NCBI RefSeq assembly: GCF_022921055.1
Contig: NZ_CP095061.1
Span: forward strand, 1,713,501-1,777,500
From: Hymenobacter volaticus
GTDB lineage: Bacteria; Bacteroidota; Bacteroidia; Cytophagales; Hymenobacteraceae
DNA length: 64,000 nucleotides
Reading direction: 5' to 3'
The notes under the pieces are model-generated. The model searched no databases and had not been told where the DNA came from. It worked only from the letters and a program-made list of their open reading frames with translations. The first letter of the stretch is position 1, and each line of letters starts with the position of its first letter. Below are positions 16,368 through 25,445 of the stretch, in pieces. Both the position numbers and the translations under genes were made by a program.

Positions 16368-18502
16368 ATGCGAATTCAGCTACTCATAGCAAGAAAACTA
16401 CTGCTCCTGCTGACGGGAATAGGGGGATGGGGATCTTTTCAGCCCGGGCCCAGCAGGTGACAGTGGCGGCGGATGGTTCGGGAAATTTCCGGACCATCCA
16501 GGCCGCACTCAATAGTTTGCCCAACCAAGCCACCAAACCGCGCACGGTGTACATCAAGAATGGCACCTACCGCGAAAAGGTATTTTTAGACGGTAAGCAG
16601 CAGATTATCCTCAAAGGCCAAAGCGAAAAAGGCGTAATTCTGACGTATGCGCTGGCTCGCGACGAATGGCGCTGCGACCCGGAAGGCGGTGCCGACGATT
16701 GGGGTGTAGCCACGCTCAACATGCGAAACTCGCCCGACGTTACGCTCGAAAACCTGACGGTGCTCAACACCTATGGCTTCGACGATAAAGGCGAAGTAAC
16801 CATTAACTGCCCCACCGACTTGACCAAAAAGAAAACTATCAGCAAAACCGGCCATCAAATGGCACTGCGTACCATGCCTGGTACCACGCGCCTACTCGTG
16901 AAGCACTGCACCTTCCGTGCCCTAGGCGGCGACACCGTAAGCCCTTGGGACGTGGACGCGGGCCTATACTACTTCCAAGACTGCACCATGGAAGGCGGCG
17001 TAGATTTTTATTGCCCCCGCGGATGGGCCTACGCCGAAAATTGCCGCTTCATCTGCCATAATCCGAATGCTGCTATCTGGCACGACGGTTCCGGCAATAA
17101 AGATTCGAAAACAGTGCTGAAGAACTGCGTTTTCGAAGGCGACGACAACTTCAAGTTGGGTCGCTTCCACCGGGAGGCGCAGTTCTATTTGCTTGATTGC
17201 AAGTTCGCCAAGAACATGGCCGACGCCGATATCTATTGGGCTACATCGGGGCCGGGAGCCAAGCAGTGGGGGCGGCGCGTGTACTACGCCAACTGCCACC
17301 GCGATGGCGGCGACTATGCCTGGCACCAAGACAACCTAAGCACAGCCGAAGGTGCCCCCAAAGCGTCGAAAATTACGGCCGATTGGACCTACGGCGGGCG
17401 TTGGTACCCTGTATCGGGCAAGAAGGCAACGGTAGCCCTAGCACCGTCTAATCCCGCCAATACCAATTCCGTGATGCCGACGGCTGCCAATCTGCGCGCC
17501 GACCAGGCGGATAGTATAGCGGAAAAGATGCTGGTATATCAGCGCAGCGTGGGCGGCTGGCCTAAGGCCGTGAAAATTGCGTCGGTGGAAGAGAAGGTGG
17601 ATTACACCAAACCCCTGTCGGCGGCCAAGCGGGCTAGCACCCTAGCTGATGCTGCTCGCAACGATGCCACCATCGACAACAACGCTACTACGCGCGAAAT
17701 CACCTACCTGCTGCAAGCTTTCAAGCGCACCAACAATCCTGCTTACCGGCATGGCGCGGAGCGAGGCATTCAATACCTGCTGAAGATGCAGTACCCCAAC
17801 GGCGGCTTTCCGCAGTACTACCCCGATGCTAGCAGCTACCGCCACCTCATCACCTACAACGACAACGCCATGATTCGGGTGCTAGACTTGCTACGGAGCG
17901 TAGCCAAGCAGCAAGACGAGTTTGCCCTCGTCAACCCTGATTTGGTAGGGCAGGCCAAGCAAGCTGTAGACCGGGGTGTGGACTGCATTGTGAAAACGCA
18001 GTACGTGCAAAAAGGCAAACGCACGGCTTGGTGCGCGCAGCACGACGAAAAAACCTTGCAACCTGCCAAAGCGAGGGCCTTCGAGTTGGCTTCGCTTAGT
18101 GGTTTCGAGTCGGCGCGTATTGTAGAGTTCTTGATGGGAATTGAGAACCCCTCGCCGGAAGTGAAGCAAGCCATTACCAGCGCCGTAGCGTGGTTCGAAC
18201 AAGTTAAAATGCCGAACCTAGCCTTGAAGGAAACGAAAGACCCGAGCCAGCCAACCGGCCGCGACCGGGTAATAGTGCCGGAGCCCGGCGCCACGTTGTG
18301 GGCCCGGTTTTATGAACTTGACACCAATCGTCCCATTTATGTGGGGCGCGACAGCAAGGTGCATTACGCCTTAGCTGAAATAGAAAATGAGCGGCGGGCG
18401 GGCTACGTCTACGCGGGCACTTGGCCAGCGAAACTGCTCACCAAAACCTACCCGCAATGGCAGCAAAAGTATGCGGCCACCACTCCGCAGGCCAGTAAAT
18501 AA
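16368..18502 (+). CDS. CE8 pectinesterase - PL10 pectate lyase fusion, leader in a different frame
   Basis: The intact frame from the ATG at 16427 encodes 691 residues. Residues about 12-340 form a pectinesterase-like (CE8) beta-helix (VTVAADGSGNFRTIQAAL, YIKNGTYREKVFL, VDFYCPRGWAYAENCRF). Residues about 355-685 match a PL10 pectate lyase (RSVGGWPKA, DNNATTREITYLLQAF, MQYPNGGFPQYYPD, ITYNDNAMIRVLDLL, RAFELASLSGFES). The protein would demethylate and cleave pectin. No signal peptide precedes 16427 in this frame. However, an ATG at 16368 in the -1 frame reads MRIQLLIARKLLLLLTGIGG, a clear signal peptide. One added G in the G5 run at 16422-16426 joins it to MGIFSARAQQ. The gene is in the kdu operon, 18 bases after kdgF. 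Confidence 0.88.
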
Positions 18503-18514
18503 TCAGTCTCCGCT

Positions 18515-20050
18515 ATGCCCCACCTCTCGAAATTCCTCGTTCTTTCTGCCCCTTCCACAGCGGCATCCCTTCCCACTGCCGCGCATTTTGAATTGCCCGA
18601 AAAGGTGCTGCAATTCGGCACCGGCGTACTGCTGCGCGGCCTGCCCGACTACTTCATCGAGAAAGCCAACCGCCAGGGCATCTTCAACGGCCGCATTGTG
18701 GTAGTGAAAAGCACCGATGGCGGCGACATTACGGCCTTCGAGCGCCAAGATGGGCTCTATACCTTGGTGGTCCGTGGTATCGAGGATGGCCAAACGGTGG
18801 AAGAGAATATGGTTTGCTCGGCCATTAGCCGGGTATTGTCGGCCAAAAGCCAGTGGGACGAAATACTCGCCTGCGCCGCTAACCCCGAGCTGACAATCGT
18901 TATTTCCAACACCACCGAAGTAGGCATTCAGCTAGTAGCCGACGATGTGACGCAGACGCCACCCGTCTCGTTTCCGGGCAAACTGCTGGCTTTCTTATAT
19001 GCCCGCTACCAAGCCTTCAATGGCGACAAAGCCAAGGGCCTCGTGATTGTGCCCACCGAGCTTGTGGTAGACAACGGCACCAAACTCGAAGGCATCCTGC
19101 TCGAGCAGGCGCACCGCAACAACCTGCCCGCCGAGTTCATCGATTGGTTGGAAACGGCCAATTCTGTGTGCAACTCGCTGGTGGATCGCATCGTGCCCGG
19201 CCGGCCCGACGTGACCATGCAAGACACCCTGGCCGAGCAGTTAGGCTACGATGACGAATTGCTGACCATGTCGGAGGTGTACACACTGTGGGCCATTGAG
19301 GGCGACGAGCACGTGAAAGAAGTGCTTTCGTTTCATCAAGTAGATAAAGGCGTGGTCATCCAGCCCGACATCAACCAATTCCGGGAGCTAAAGCTTCGTC
19401 TGCTCAATGGCACGCACACACTTAGCTGCGCCCTGGCCATCCTATGCGGTTACACAACCGTGCGTGAGGCCATGGACGATCAGCAGTTTGCCAGCTTCGT
19501 GCAGAACCTGATGCTAACGGATTTGCTACCAGGCATTCCGTACGCCATAGACGAGCAAGTAGGCCAGCGCTTCGGGATGCAGGTCCTCGACCGATTCCGC
19601 AACCCCTATATCGAGCACCGCTGGTTGAGCATTAGCCTCAACTATACTACCAAGCAGCAGATGCGCAACGTGCCTACGTTGCTACACTACTCGCGCCAGG
19701 TGGGCGGTGTGCCGCATTATGTGGCATTAGGTTTTGCCGCTTATCTGCTGTTTATGCGTGGCACCCGTCAGGAAGCCAGCGGCTGGCACGGTGAAATAAA
19801 CGGCACGGAATACCTCATTCAGGACGACAAAGCCGGCTACTTCGCTGACCTCTGGAACCGACTTGGTCCCGCCGAACTAACGCGCACAGTGCTACACAAC
19901 AGCGCGTTGTGGGGCCACGATTTGCTGACCGTGCCGGGCTTTGCCGACGAGGTAAGCAACTACTTGGAACAGCTCATCGAGCAAGGCGGAAAAGCCACAC
20001 TGAGCAAGGTGCTGAACCAGACTGTAGACCAGCAAGCCGCCGTGAAATGA
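18515..20050 (+). CDS. uxaB: Tagaturonate reductase (altronate oxidoreductase)
   Basis: The 511-residue protein belongs to the mannitol dehydrogenase-type long-chain oxidoreductases. It shows the N-terminal Rossmann start VLQFGTGVLLRGLPDYFIEKAN, then KSTDGGDITAFERQDGLYTL, VISNTTEVGI, PTELVVDNGTKLEGI and the catalytic-region segment FRELKLRLLNGTHTLSCALA (Lys and following residues are conserved in this group). UxaB reduces D-tagaturonate to D-altronate with NADH. It is followed by uxaA (altronate dehydratase) and uxaC (isomerase), the enzymes on either side in the pathway. It starts 12 bases after the CE8-PL10 gene and so probably belongs to the same transcript. Confidence 0.94.
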   Translation: MPHLSKFLVLSAPSTAASLPTAAHFELPEKVLQFGTGVLLRGLPDYFIEKANRQGIFNGRIVVVKSTDGGDITAFERQDGLYTLVVRGIEDGQTVEENMVCSAISRVLSAKSQWDEILACAANPELTIVISNTTEVGIQLVADDVTQTPPVSFPGKLLAFLYARYQAFNGDKAKGLVIVPTELVVDNGTKLEGILLEQAHRNNLPAEFIDWLETANSVCNSLVDRIVPGRPDVTMQDTLAEQLGYDDELLTMSEVYTLWAIEGDEHVKEVLSFHQVDKGVVIQPDINQFRELKLRLLNGTHTLSCALAILCGYTTVREAMDDQQFASFVQNLMLTDLLPGIPYAIDEQVGQRFGMQVLDRFRNPYIEHRWLSISLNYTTKQQMRNVPTLLHYSRQVGGVPHYVALGFAAYLLFMRGTRQEASGWHGEINGTEYLIQDDKAGYFADLWNRLGPAELTRTVLHNSALWGHDLLTVPGFADEVSNYLEQLIEQGGKATLSKVLNQTVDQQAAVK

Positions 20051-20057
20051 AATTGAA

Positions 20058-20125
20058 CTGCACTTTGTTTTACCTCCGCATAAACCAAGCATTCTGCTTA
20101 ATTTAGATAGCAAAACAAAGTGCAG
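20058..20125. repeat. 14-bp perfect inverted repeat between uxaB and uxaA
   Basis: CTGCACTTTGTTTT (20058-20071) and AAAACAAAGTGCAG (20112-20125) are exact complements separated by 40 bases. The structure could be an mRNA hairpin that stabilises or attenuates the transcript, or a regulator site; it lacks a T-run that would mark an ordinary terminator. Confidence 0.6.
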
Positions 20126-20192
20126 CTAGTACAAGAGATGGTACTTTAGAGCCTCTCCTCGGTCCGAAAGACCGTAAAACAAGACCCAAGCA

Positions 20193-21845
20193 ATGAAGCA
20201 TCTAGTAGCTAAAATCCACCCCGATGACAACGTGCTGGTAGCCTTGCAGGACCTACCCGTTGGCACGCCCGTCACCTACGACGGTGTTACCGTCACGACC
20301 ACCGAACGGATTCCAGCCAAGCATAAATTAGCCATGCAGTTCTTGGCTCCCGGCGACCCGGTGCATATGTACGGGGTGCTGGTTGGCAAAGCGGCACAAG
20401 CCATTGGCGTTGGTGGCCTGCTAACCACCGGCAACATCCGTCACGCCACCGACAGCTACGGCGAAAACCAGGAGCGTCGCGCCGCTTGGACTGCCCCTGA
20501 CGTATCGAAGTGGGAAGACCGCACTTTCATGGGCTTCCACCGCGCCGATGGCAGCGTGGGCACTGCCAACTACTGGTTGGTGATTCCGTTGGTGTTCTGC
20601 GAAAACCGCAATATTCAGGTGCTGGAAGAAGCCTTGGTGAATGACCTTGGCTATGCCCGCCGTAAATCATATCAGCCCCAAACACAAGAGCTGATTTCGT
20701 TGATGCAAGCCGGTAAAACGGTAGAAGAGATTCTAGCCACCGACTTACACAGCGCCGAGGGCAAGCACCAGAAGCCGAAGCTGTTCCCAAATATTGACGG
20801 CATCCGGTTTCTGAGCCACGAAGGCGGTTGCGGCGGTATTCGGCAAGACGCCCAAAGTCTGTGTGGCTTGCTGGCTGGCTACATCACCCACCCCAACGTA
20901 GCGGGTGCTACCGTACTAAGTCTCGGCTGCCAGAACGCTCAGGTGAGCATGCTGCAAGACGAAATCAACAAGCGTAGCCCCAACTTCAGCAAGCCGTTGT
21001 TCATCTTGGAGCAGCAGAAGCTTGGTACTGAAGAAACGCTTATCAGCACGGCGTTGCGCCAAACCTTCGCGGGTTTGATGCAAGCCAACCAAGTACAGCG
21101 CCAGCCCGCGCCCCTCAGCAAGCTGTGCATCGGTCTGGAGTGCGGCGGCTCCGATGGCTTCTCTGGTATTTCCGCCAACCCTGCCGTAGGGCACGTGTCC
21201 GATTTGATGGTGGCCTTGGGTGGCTCGGTTATTCTAGCTGAATTCCCCGAACTGTGTGGCGTCGAGCAGGAACTAGTAGACCGCAGCGTAGACCACGCTA
21301 CGGCCGAACGGTTCAGCTCCCTGATGAAAGCCTACGGCGACAGTGCCGTGGCAGTAGGCTCGGGCTTCGACATGAACCCTTCTCCGGGCAACATCCGCGA
21401 TGGTTTGATTACCGACGCTATGAAGTCGGCGGGTGCGGCGCGCAAAGGCGGTAGCTCCCCGGTGGTAGCCGTGCTCGACTATCCTGAGCTCGTGACCAAG
21501 CCCGGCTTGAACCTGCTTTGCACTCCCGGCAACGACGTGGAATCGACCACCGCCGAAGTAGGATCGGGCGCCAACGTGGTACTCTTCACGACCGGCCTCG
21601 GTACGCCTACCGGCAACCCCATTGCGCCGGTTGTTAAGATTTCCAGCAACACGGCGTTGGCGAATCGGATGCCCGACATTATCGACGTAAACACCGGCAC
21701 CGTTATCGATGGCGAGGAAACTATCGAGCAAGCCGGGGAGCGGATTCTGGATTATGTGATTCGGGTAGCCAGCGGCGAAGAAGTAGCCGCCGTGCGCCAC
21801 GGTCAAACCGACTTTATTCCTTGGAAACGCGGCGTCTCGTTGTAA
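20193..21845 (+). CDS. uxaA: Altronate dehydratase
   Basis: The 550-residue protein joins an N-terminal SAF-like domain (about residues 1-95, HPDDNVLVALQDLPVG) to the UxaA/GarD dehydratase region. Cysteine- and glycine-rich motifs typical of the family are visible: FLSHEGGCGGIRQDA, LSLGCQNAQ, IGLECGGSDGFSGISANPAVG, and GSGFDMNPSPGNIRDGLITDA. The enzyme dehydrates D-altronate to 2-keto-3-deoxygluconate in a metal-dependent manner. It lies between uxaB and uxaC, separated from uxaB by 142 bases that contain a long inverted repeat. Confidence 0.95.
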   Translation: MKHLVAKIHPDDNVLVALQDLPVGTPVTYDGVTVTTTERIPAKHKLAMQFLAPGDPVHMYGVLVGKAAQAIGVGGLLTTGNIRHATDSYGENQERRAAWTAPDVSKWEDRTFMGFHRADGSVGTANYWLVIPLVFCENRNIQVLEEALVNDLGYARRKSYQPQTQELISLMQAGKTVEEILATDLHSAEGKHQKPKLFPNIDGIRFLSHEGGCGGIRQDAQSLCGLLAGYITHPNVAGATVLSLGCQNAQVSMLQDEINKRSPNFSKPLFILEQQKLGTEETLISTALRQTFAGLMQANQVQRQPAPLSKLCIGLECGGSDGFSGISANPAVGHVSDLMVALGGSVILAEFPELCGVEQELVDRSVDHATAERFSSLMKAYGDSAVAVGSGFDMNPSPGNIRDGLITDAMKSAGAARKGGSSPVVAVLDYPELVTKPGLNLLCTPGNDVESTTAEVGSGANVVLFTTGLGTPTGNPIAPVVKISSNTALANRMPDIIDVNTGTVIDGEETIEQAGERILDYVIRVASGEEVAAVRHGQTDFIPWKRGVSL

Positions 21846-22051
21846 ACGATTCGCTATTCTCCTGACACGATATTAGAACAAGGCCGTGATACTGCGTTTG
21901 CAAAGCATGACGGCCGACATCGGACAATTTCTTGCCTGAAAATCCAGCCGTACTAGGAGACTACAGGGAAGCATACACTCATCAGCGCATTACCTTTCTG
22001 AACTAGCGGGATTCGCCCTTTCTCGCTTCCGGTACCTAGCTCAATCAAAGT

Positions 22052-23500
22052 ATGAAAAAGCCCTTCCTAAACGAGGATTTCCTACTGCAAACCGAAACTG
22101 CGCAGCAGCTCTACCACGAGTATGCCAAGCAAATGCCTATCATCGACTACCATTCGCATCAGATTCCCGATCAGATTGCGCAGGACCGGCAGTTCGAGAC
22201 CATCACCCAAATCTGGCTCTACGGCGACCACTACAAGTGGCGCGCCATGCGCACCAATGGGGTGCCGGAGCGCTTCATTACGGGGGATGCATCAGATTGG
22301 GAAAAGTTTGAGAAGTGGGCCGAAACTGTGCCCCAAACCGTGCGCAATCCGCTCTACCATTGGACGCACTTGGAATTGCAACGCTACTTCGGCATCACCG
22401 AATTGCTGAATAAAGAAAGTGCCCGCCGTATTTTCGATGAGTGCAACGCCAAGCTCCAGACGCCGGAATACAGCGTTCAGAACTTGCTGCGCCGCATGAA
22501 TGTGGAAGTGGTATGCACCACCGACGACCCAGCCGACTCGCTTGAGCATCACCGCGCCATAGCGGCTAGCGGTTTCGAGGTGCGTGTACTGCCCACCTTC
22601 CGCGCCGACAAAGCCATGACACCGGAAGATGCTACCGCTTACAACCAGTACCTCGATAAGCTAGGCGAAGCTGCTGCCGTAGATATCCGCACGTTCTTCG
22701 ACCTGCAAACCGCGCTGCGCCTACGCCACGACTACTTCGCGGCCCTCGGCTGTCGGTTGTCGGACCACGGGTTAGAGCAGATTTACGCGGCTGATTACAC
22801 GGAAGCAGAAATCAACGACATCTTCGTTAAAGTAAGGGGCGGGGAGGAGCTAGCGGCTAATGAGGTGTTGCAGTTCAAGTCGGCTCTGCTGGTGCTGCTA
22901 GCCGAAATGGATTGGGAAAAAGGCTGGACGCAGCAGTACCACTTGGGCGCTCTGCGCAACAACAACTCCCGCATGCTGCGCCAACTCGGCCCCGATACAG
23001 GTTGGGATTCTATCGGTGACTTCTCGCAAGGCCGCGCTCTGTCGCAGTTTCTGAACCGCCTCGACGGGCAGGATAAACTGGCCAAAACCATCCTCTACAA
23101 CCTAAATCCAGCCGACAATGAGCTGATTGCTACGATGGTTGGCAACTTCAACGATGGCTCGGTAGCGGGTAAGGTGCAGTTCGGCTCGGGCTGGTGGTTC
23201 CTCGACCAGAAAGACGGCATGGAAAAGCAAATCAACGCCTTGTCGAACATGGGATTGCTTAGCCGCTTTGTGGGCATGCTCACCGATTCGCGCAGCTTCC
23301 TTTCCTACCCACGTCACGAATACTTCCGCCGTATCCTCTGCAACCTCATCGGCACCGATGTGGAAAACGGCGAACTGCCCGACGACATGGAATTGCTCGG
23401 CACCATCGTGAAGAATATCTGCTACGGCAACGCCAAAGAATACTTCGGGTTCGATGCAGTAGCCGAGCCAGCATTGGAGGCAGCGGCAGCCCGTTCGTAG
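22052..23500 (+). CDS. uxaC: Glucuronate/galacturonate isomerase
   Basis: The 482-residue protein has the family's N-terminal metal-site motif MPIIDYHSHQIPDQIAQDRQFETITQIWLYGDHYKWRAMR (broken here into its HSH and GDHYKWR parts for reference). It also carries VEVVCTTDDPADSLEHHR, KGWTQQYHLGALRNNNSRM, GSGWWFLDQKDGMEKQI and GMLTDSRSFLSYPRHEYFRRILCNLIG, all conserved in uronate isomerases. UxaC interconverts D-galacturonate and D-tagaturonate, and D-glucuronate and D-fructuronate. With uxaB and uxaA it completes the isomerase route for saturated galacturonate. It is preceded by a 206-base gap that may hold its own promoter. Confidence 0.96.
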   Translation: MKKPFLNEDFLLQTETAQQLYHEYAKQMPIIDYHSHQIPDQIAQDRQFETITQIWLYGDHYKWRAMRTNGVPERFITGDASDWEKFEKWAETVPQTVRNPLYHWTHLELQRYFGITELLNKESARRIFDECNAKLQTPEYSVQNLLRRMNVEVVCTTDDPADSLEHHRAIAASGFEVRVLPTFRADKAMTPEDATAYNQYLDKLGEAAAVDIRTFFDLQTALRLRHDYFAALGCRLSDHGLEQIYAADYTEAEINDIFVKVRGGEELAANEVLQFKSALLVLLAEMDWEKGWTQQYHLGALRNNNSRMLRQLGPDTGWDSIGDFSQGRALSQFLNRLDGQDKLAKTILYNLNPADNELIATMVGNFNDGSVAGKVQFGSGWWFLDQKDGMEKQINALSNMGLLSRFVGMLTDSRSFLSYPRHEYFRRILCNLIGTDVENGELPDDMELLGTIVKNICYGNAKEYFGFDAVAEPALEAAAARS

Positions 23501-23623
23501 AGTACGGCCCGCCAAGCTTTGGCTTAGCGGCTCGCAGAAAGCCAAGCGGGAAGGGTATACTTCGCGCTACATTCAAACTTCAGCAACGATACGAGGCATT
23601 GCTTCGTGGCACACAGCAACAAA

Positions 23624-24630
23624 ATGAAACAGGTTGTCACCTTCGGGGAGATAATGATGCGCCTCTCGACGCCCCTGAACTATCGGCTCACGCAGTCATC
23701 TAGCCTGGAAGTGAACTACGGCGGCGGCGACGCCAACGTGGCCGCTGCCGTGGCTGGCTTGGGCGTGCCCGCCGCGCACGTTACCTGCTTCCCCCCAATG
23801 AGCTAGGCCAAGCTGCTGCGCAGAGCTTCCAACGGCTCGGTGTGGATATGCAGCACACCGTGTACAGCGGCCAGCGGCTCGGGTTGTACTTCTTGGAAGT
23901 AGGTGCCTCGCTACGGCCCAGCAAAGTGGTGTACGACCGGGCCAATTCTTCTTTCGCCAATCTTGACCCCGCTGCTTTCAATTGGGACGAGATTCTGAAA
24001 GACGCGCAGTGGCTGCATTGGACCGGCATTACGCCCGCCATTTCGGCTGCTACCGCGCAGGCCACCGCCGATGCAATTGCTGCCGCACGCCGGTTAGGCA
24101 TCACCGTTTCGGCCGACGTGAACTATCGTCGCAACCTGTGGCAATACGGCCAAACCGCGCAACAGGTAATGACCGAATTGGTAACCGGCTGCGACGTGGT
24201 AGTGTGTTCGGAAAACGATGCCGAAGACCTGTTCGGGATTCAACCTGCGCCGGGTGCTGACAACAAGTTTGCTTCGATGGGCGAACAGCTAATTGCGCGC
24301 TTCCCCCAAATCAAGCAGGTGATTTCAACCCGCCGCAAAACTCAAAGTGCCTCGCACGAGCGCATCAAAGGCATGCTCTTCGATGGCTCTTATACAGAAA
24401 CCCCGTATCTTGATATCACGCCCGTCGTGGACCGCATTGGCGGCGGCGACGCTTTTATGGGCGGTTTCATCTACGGCTCTTTGCATTACGCCACACCGGC
24501 TGAGGCACTTAGCTTCGCTCTGGCTGCTTCTGCCCTCAAGCACACCATCCACGGCGACGTGAATTTGGTGACGGCAGCCGAAGTAGAGCACGTCATGCAA
24601 GGCAACACCACCGGCCGTTTGGTTCGGTAA
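23624..24630 (+). pseudogene. kdgK: 2-keto-3-deoxygluconate kinase, reading frame broken by one base
   Basis: The first part (MKQVVTFGEIMMRLSTP, NYGGGDANVAAAVAGLGVPA) is the PfkB-family N-terminus and stops at 23806. The second part (from NELGQAAAQSFQRLGVDMQ on) continues in the -1 frame to 24630, with SADVNYRRNLW and the catalytic-anion-hole region VDRIGGGDAFMGGFIYG. Adding one C to the C6 run at 23791-23796 restores a single protein of about 335 residues, the normal KdgK size. The enzyme phosphorylates KDG to KDPG, the substrate of eda 10 bases downstream. No other KDG kinase is present in the window, so the break is probably a consensus error. I chose the ATG at 23624; a GTG lies at 23606. 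Confidence 0.85.
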
Positions 24631-24640
24631 AAATCAGCAA

Positions 24641-25312
24641 ATGGAAACCAAGAATAAGTCCCGATTCTCTTCCGCCGAAGCTTTCGAAACAGTCCTGCGC
24701 TATCCGGTAGTGCCCGTTTTTTATCACGCCGACGTCACGTATGCCAAGCGTATTGTGCAGGCGTGCTATGCGGGCGGATTGCGTGTATTTGAATTCACCA
24801 ACCGTGGTGAAAAAGCCTTTGAAGTGTTTAGTGAACTGGTAGAATTCGTGCACTCCAACTGCCCGGATATGCTACTCGGTATCGGCACCATTTACGAAGC
24901 CGAAGACGCCGAGCGCTTCATTGCCGCTGGCGCCGATTTCGTGGTGCAGCCTTGCCTCACGGCAGAGGTAGCAGCCGTTTGCCGTGCGCACGATGTGCCA
25001 TGGCTGCCCGGCACCATGACCGTTTCGGAAGTGTATCAAGCCAATAAGCTCGGCGCGGCCATTGTCAAGATATTCCCTGGCAATGTGGTGGGACCAGGTT
25101 TCATCAAGAGCCTTCGCGGCCCGATGCCGAAAGTGCCCATCATGGTAACAGGCGGCGTAGAGCCTACCGAGGAAAGCCTCAAAGAGTGGTTTCAAGCCGG
25201 CGTAAATGTGGTAGGTATGGGGTCCCAACTCTTCAAAAATGCTGACGATACGGAAGCACTCAGCCAGCAAATTGCCAGTTTGTTGAAGTTTGTAGACACC
25301 GTGAAAAAGTAA
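24641..25312 (+). CDS. eda: KDPG/4-hydroxy-2-oxoglutarate aldolase
   Basis: The 223-residue class I aldolase cleaves KDPG to pyruvate and glyceraldehyde-3-phosphate. The catalytic Glu is in GLRVFEFTNRGEKAF and the Schiff-base Lys in AAIVKIFPGNVVGPGFIKSLRGP. The phosphate-binding end VTGGVEPTEESLKEWFQAGVNVVGMGS is also conserved. It closes the uronate pathway here, immediately after kdgK, and is followed by the hexuronate transporter. The protein is cytoplasmic, of normal length, with an N-terminal extension of about 15 residues compared with E. coli Eda. Confidence 0.95.
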   Translation: METKNKSRFSSAEAFETVLRYPVVPVFYHADVTYAKRIVQACYAGGLRVFEFTNRGEKAFEVFSELVEFVHSNCPDMLLGIGTIYEAEDAERFIAAGADFVVQPCLTAEVAAVCRAHDVPWLPGTMTVSEVYQANKLGAAIVKIFPGNVVGPGFIKSLRGPMPKVPIMVTGGVEPTEESLKEWFQAGVNVVGMGSQLFKNADDTEALSQQIASLLKFVDTVKK

Positions 25313-25445
25313 CGCCGCGCCAGGTGGCGCGTTGCTTGCGCCGTCGGTTTCCCCCACGAGTAGTAGCTCCGATTCTAACTTTCCGAACTCGATGATACCA
25401 TCCCCGACCCAATCCCCGCCCGCGCCCCCACTCGACACGTCTACC

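Noticed and set aside
21891..21912. Palindromic TTTGCAAA and GGCCGT/ACGGCC between uxaA and uxaC
   Set aside because: Short arms with an irregular arrangement; not shared with other promoters in the locus.
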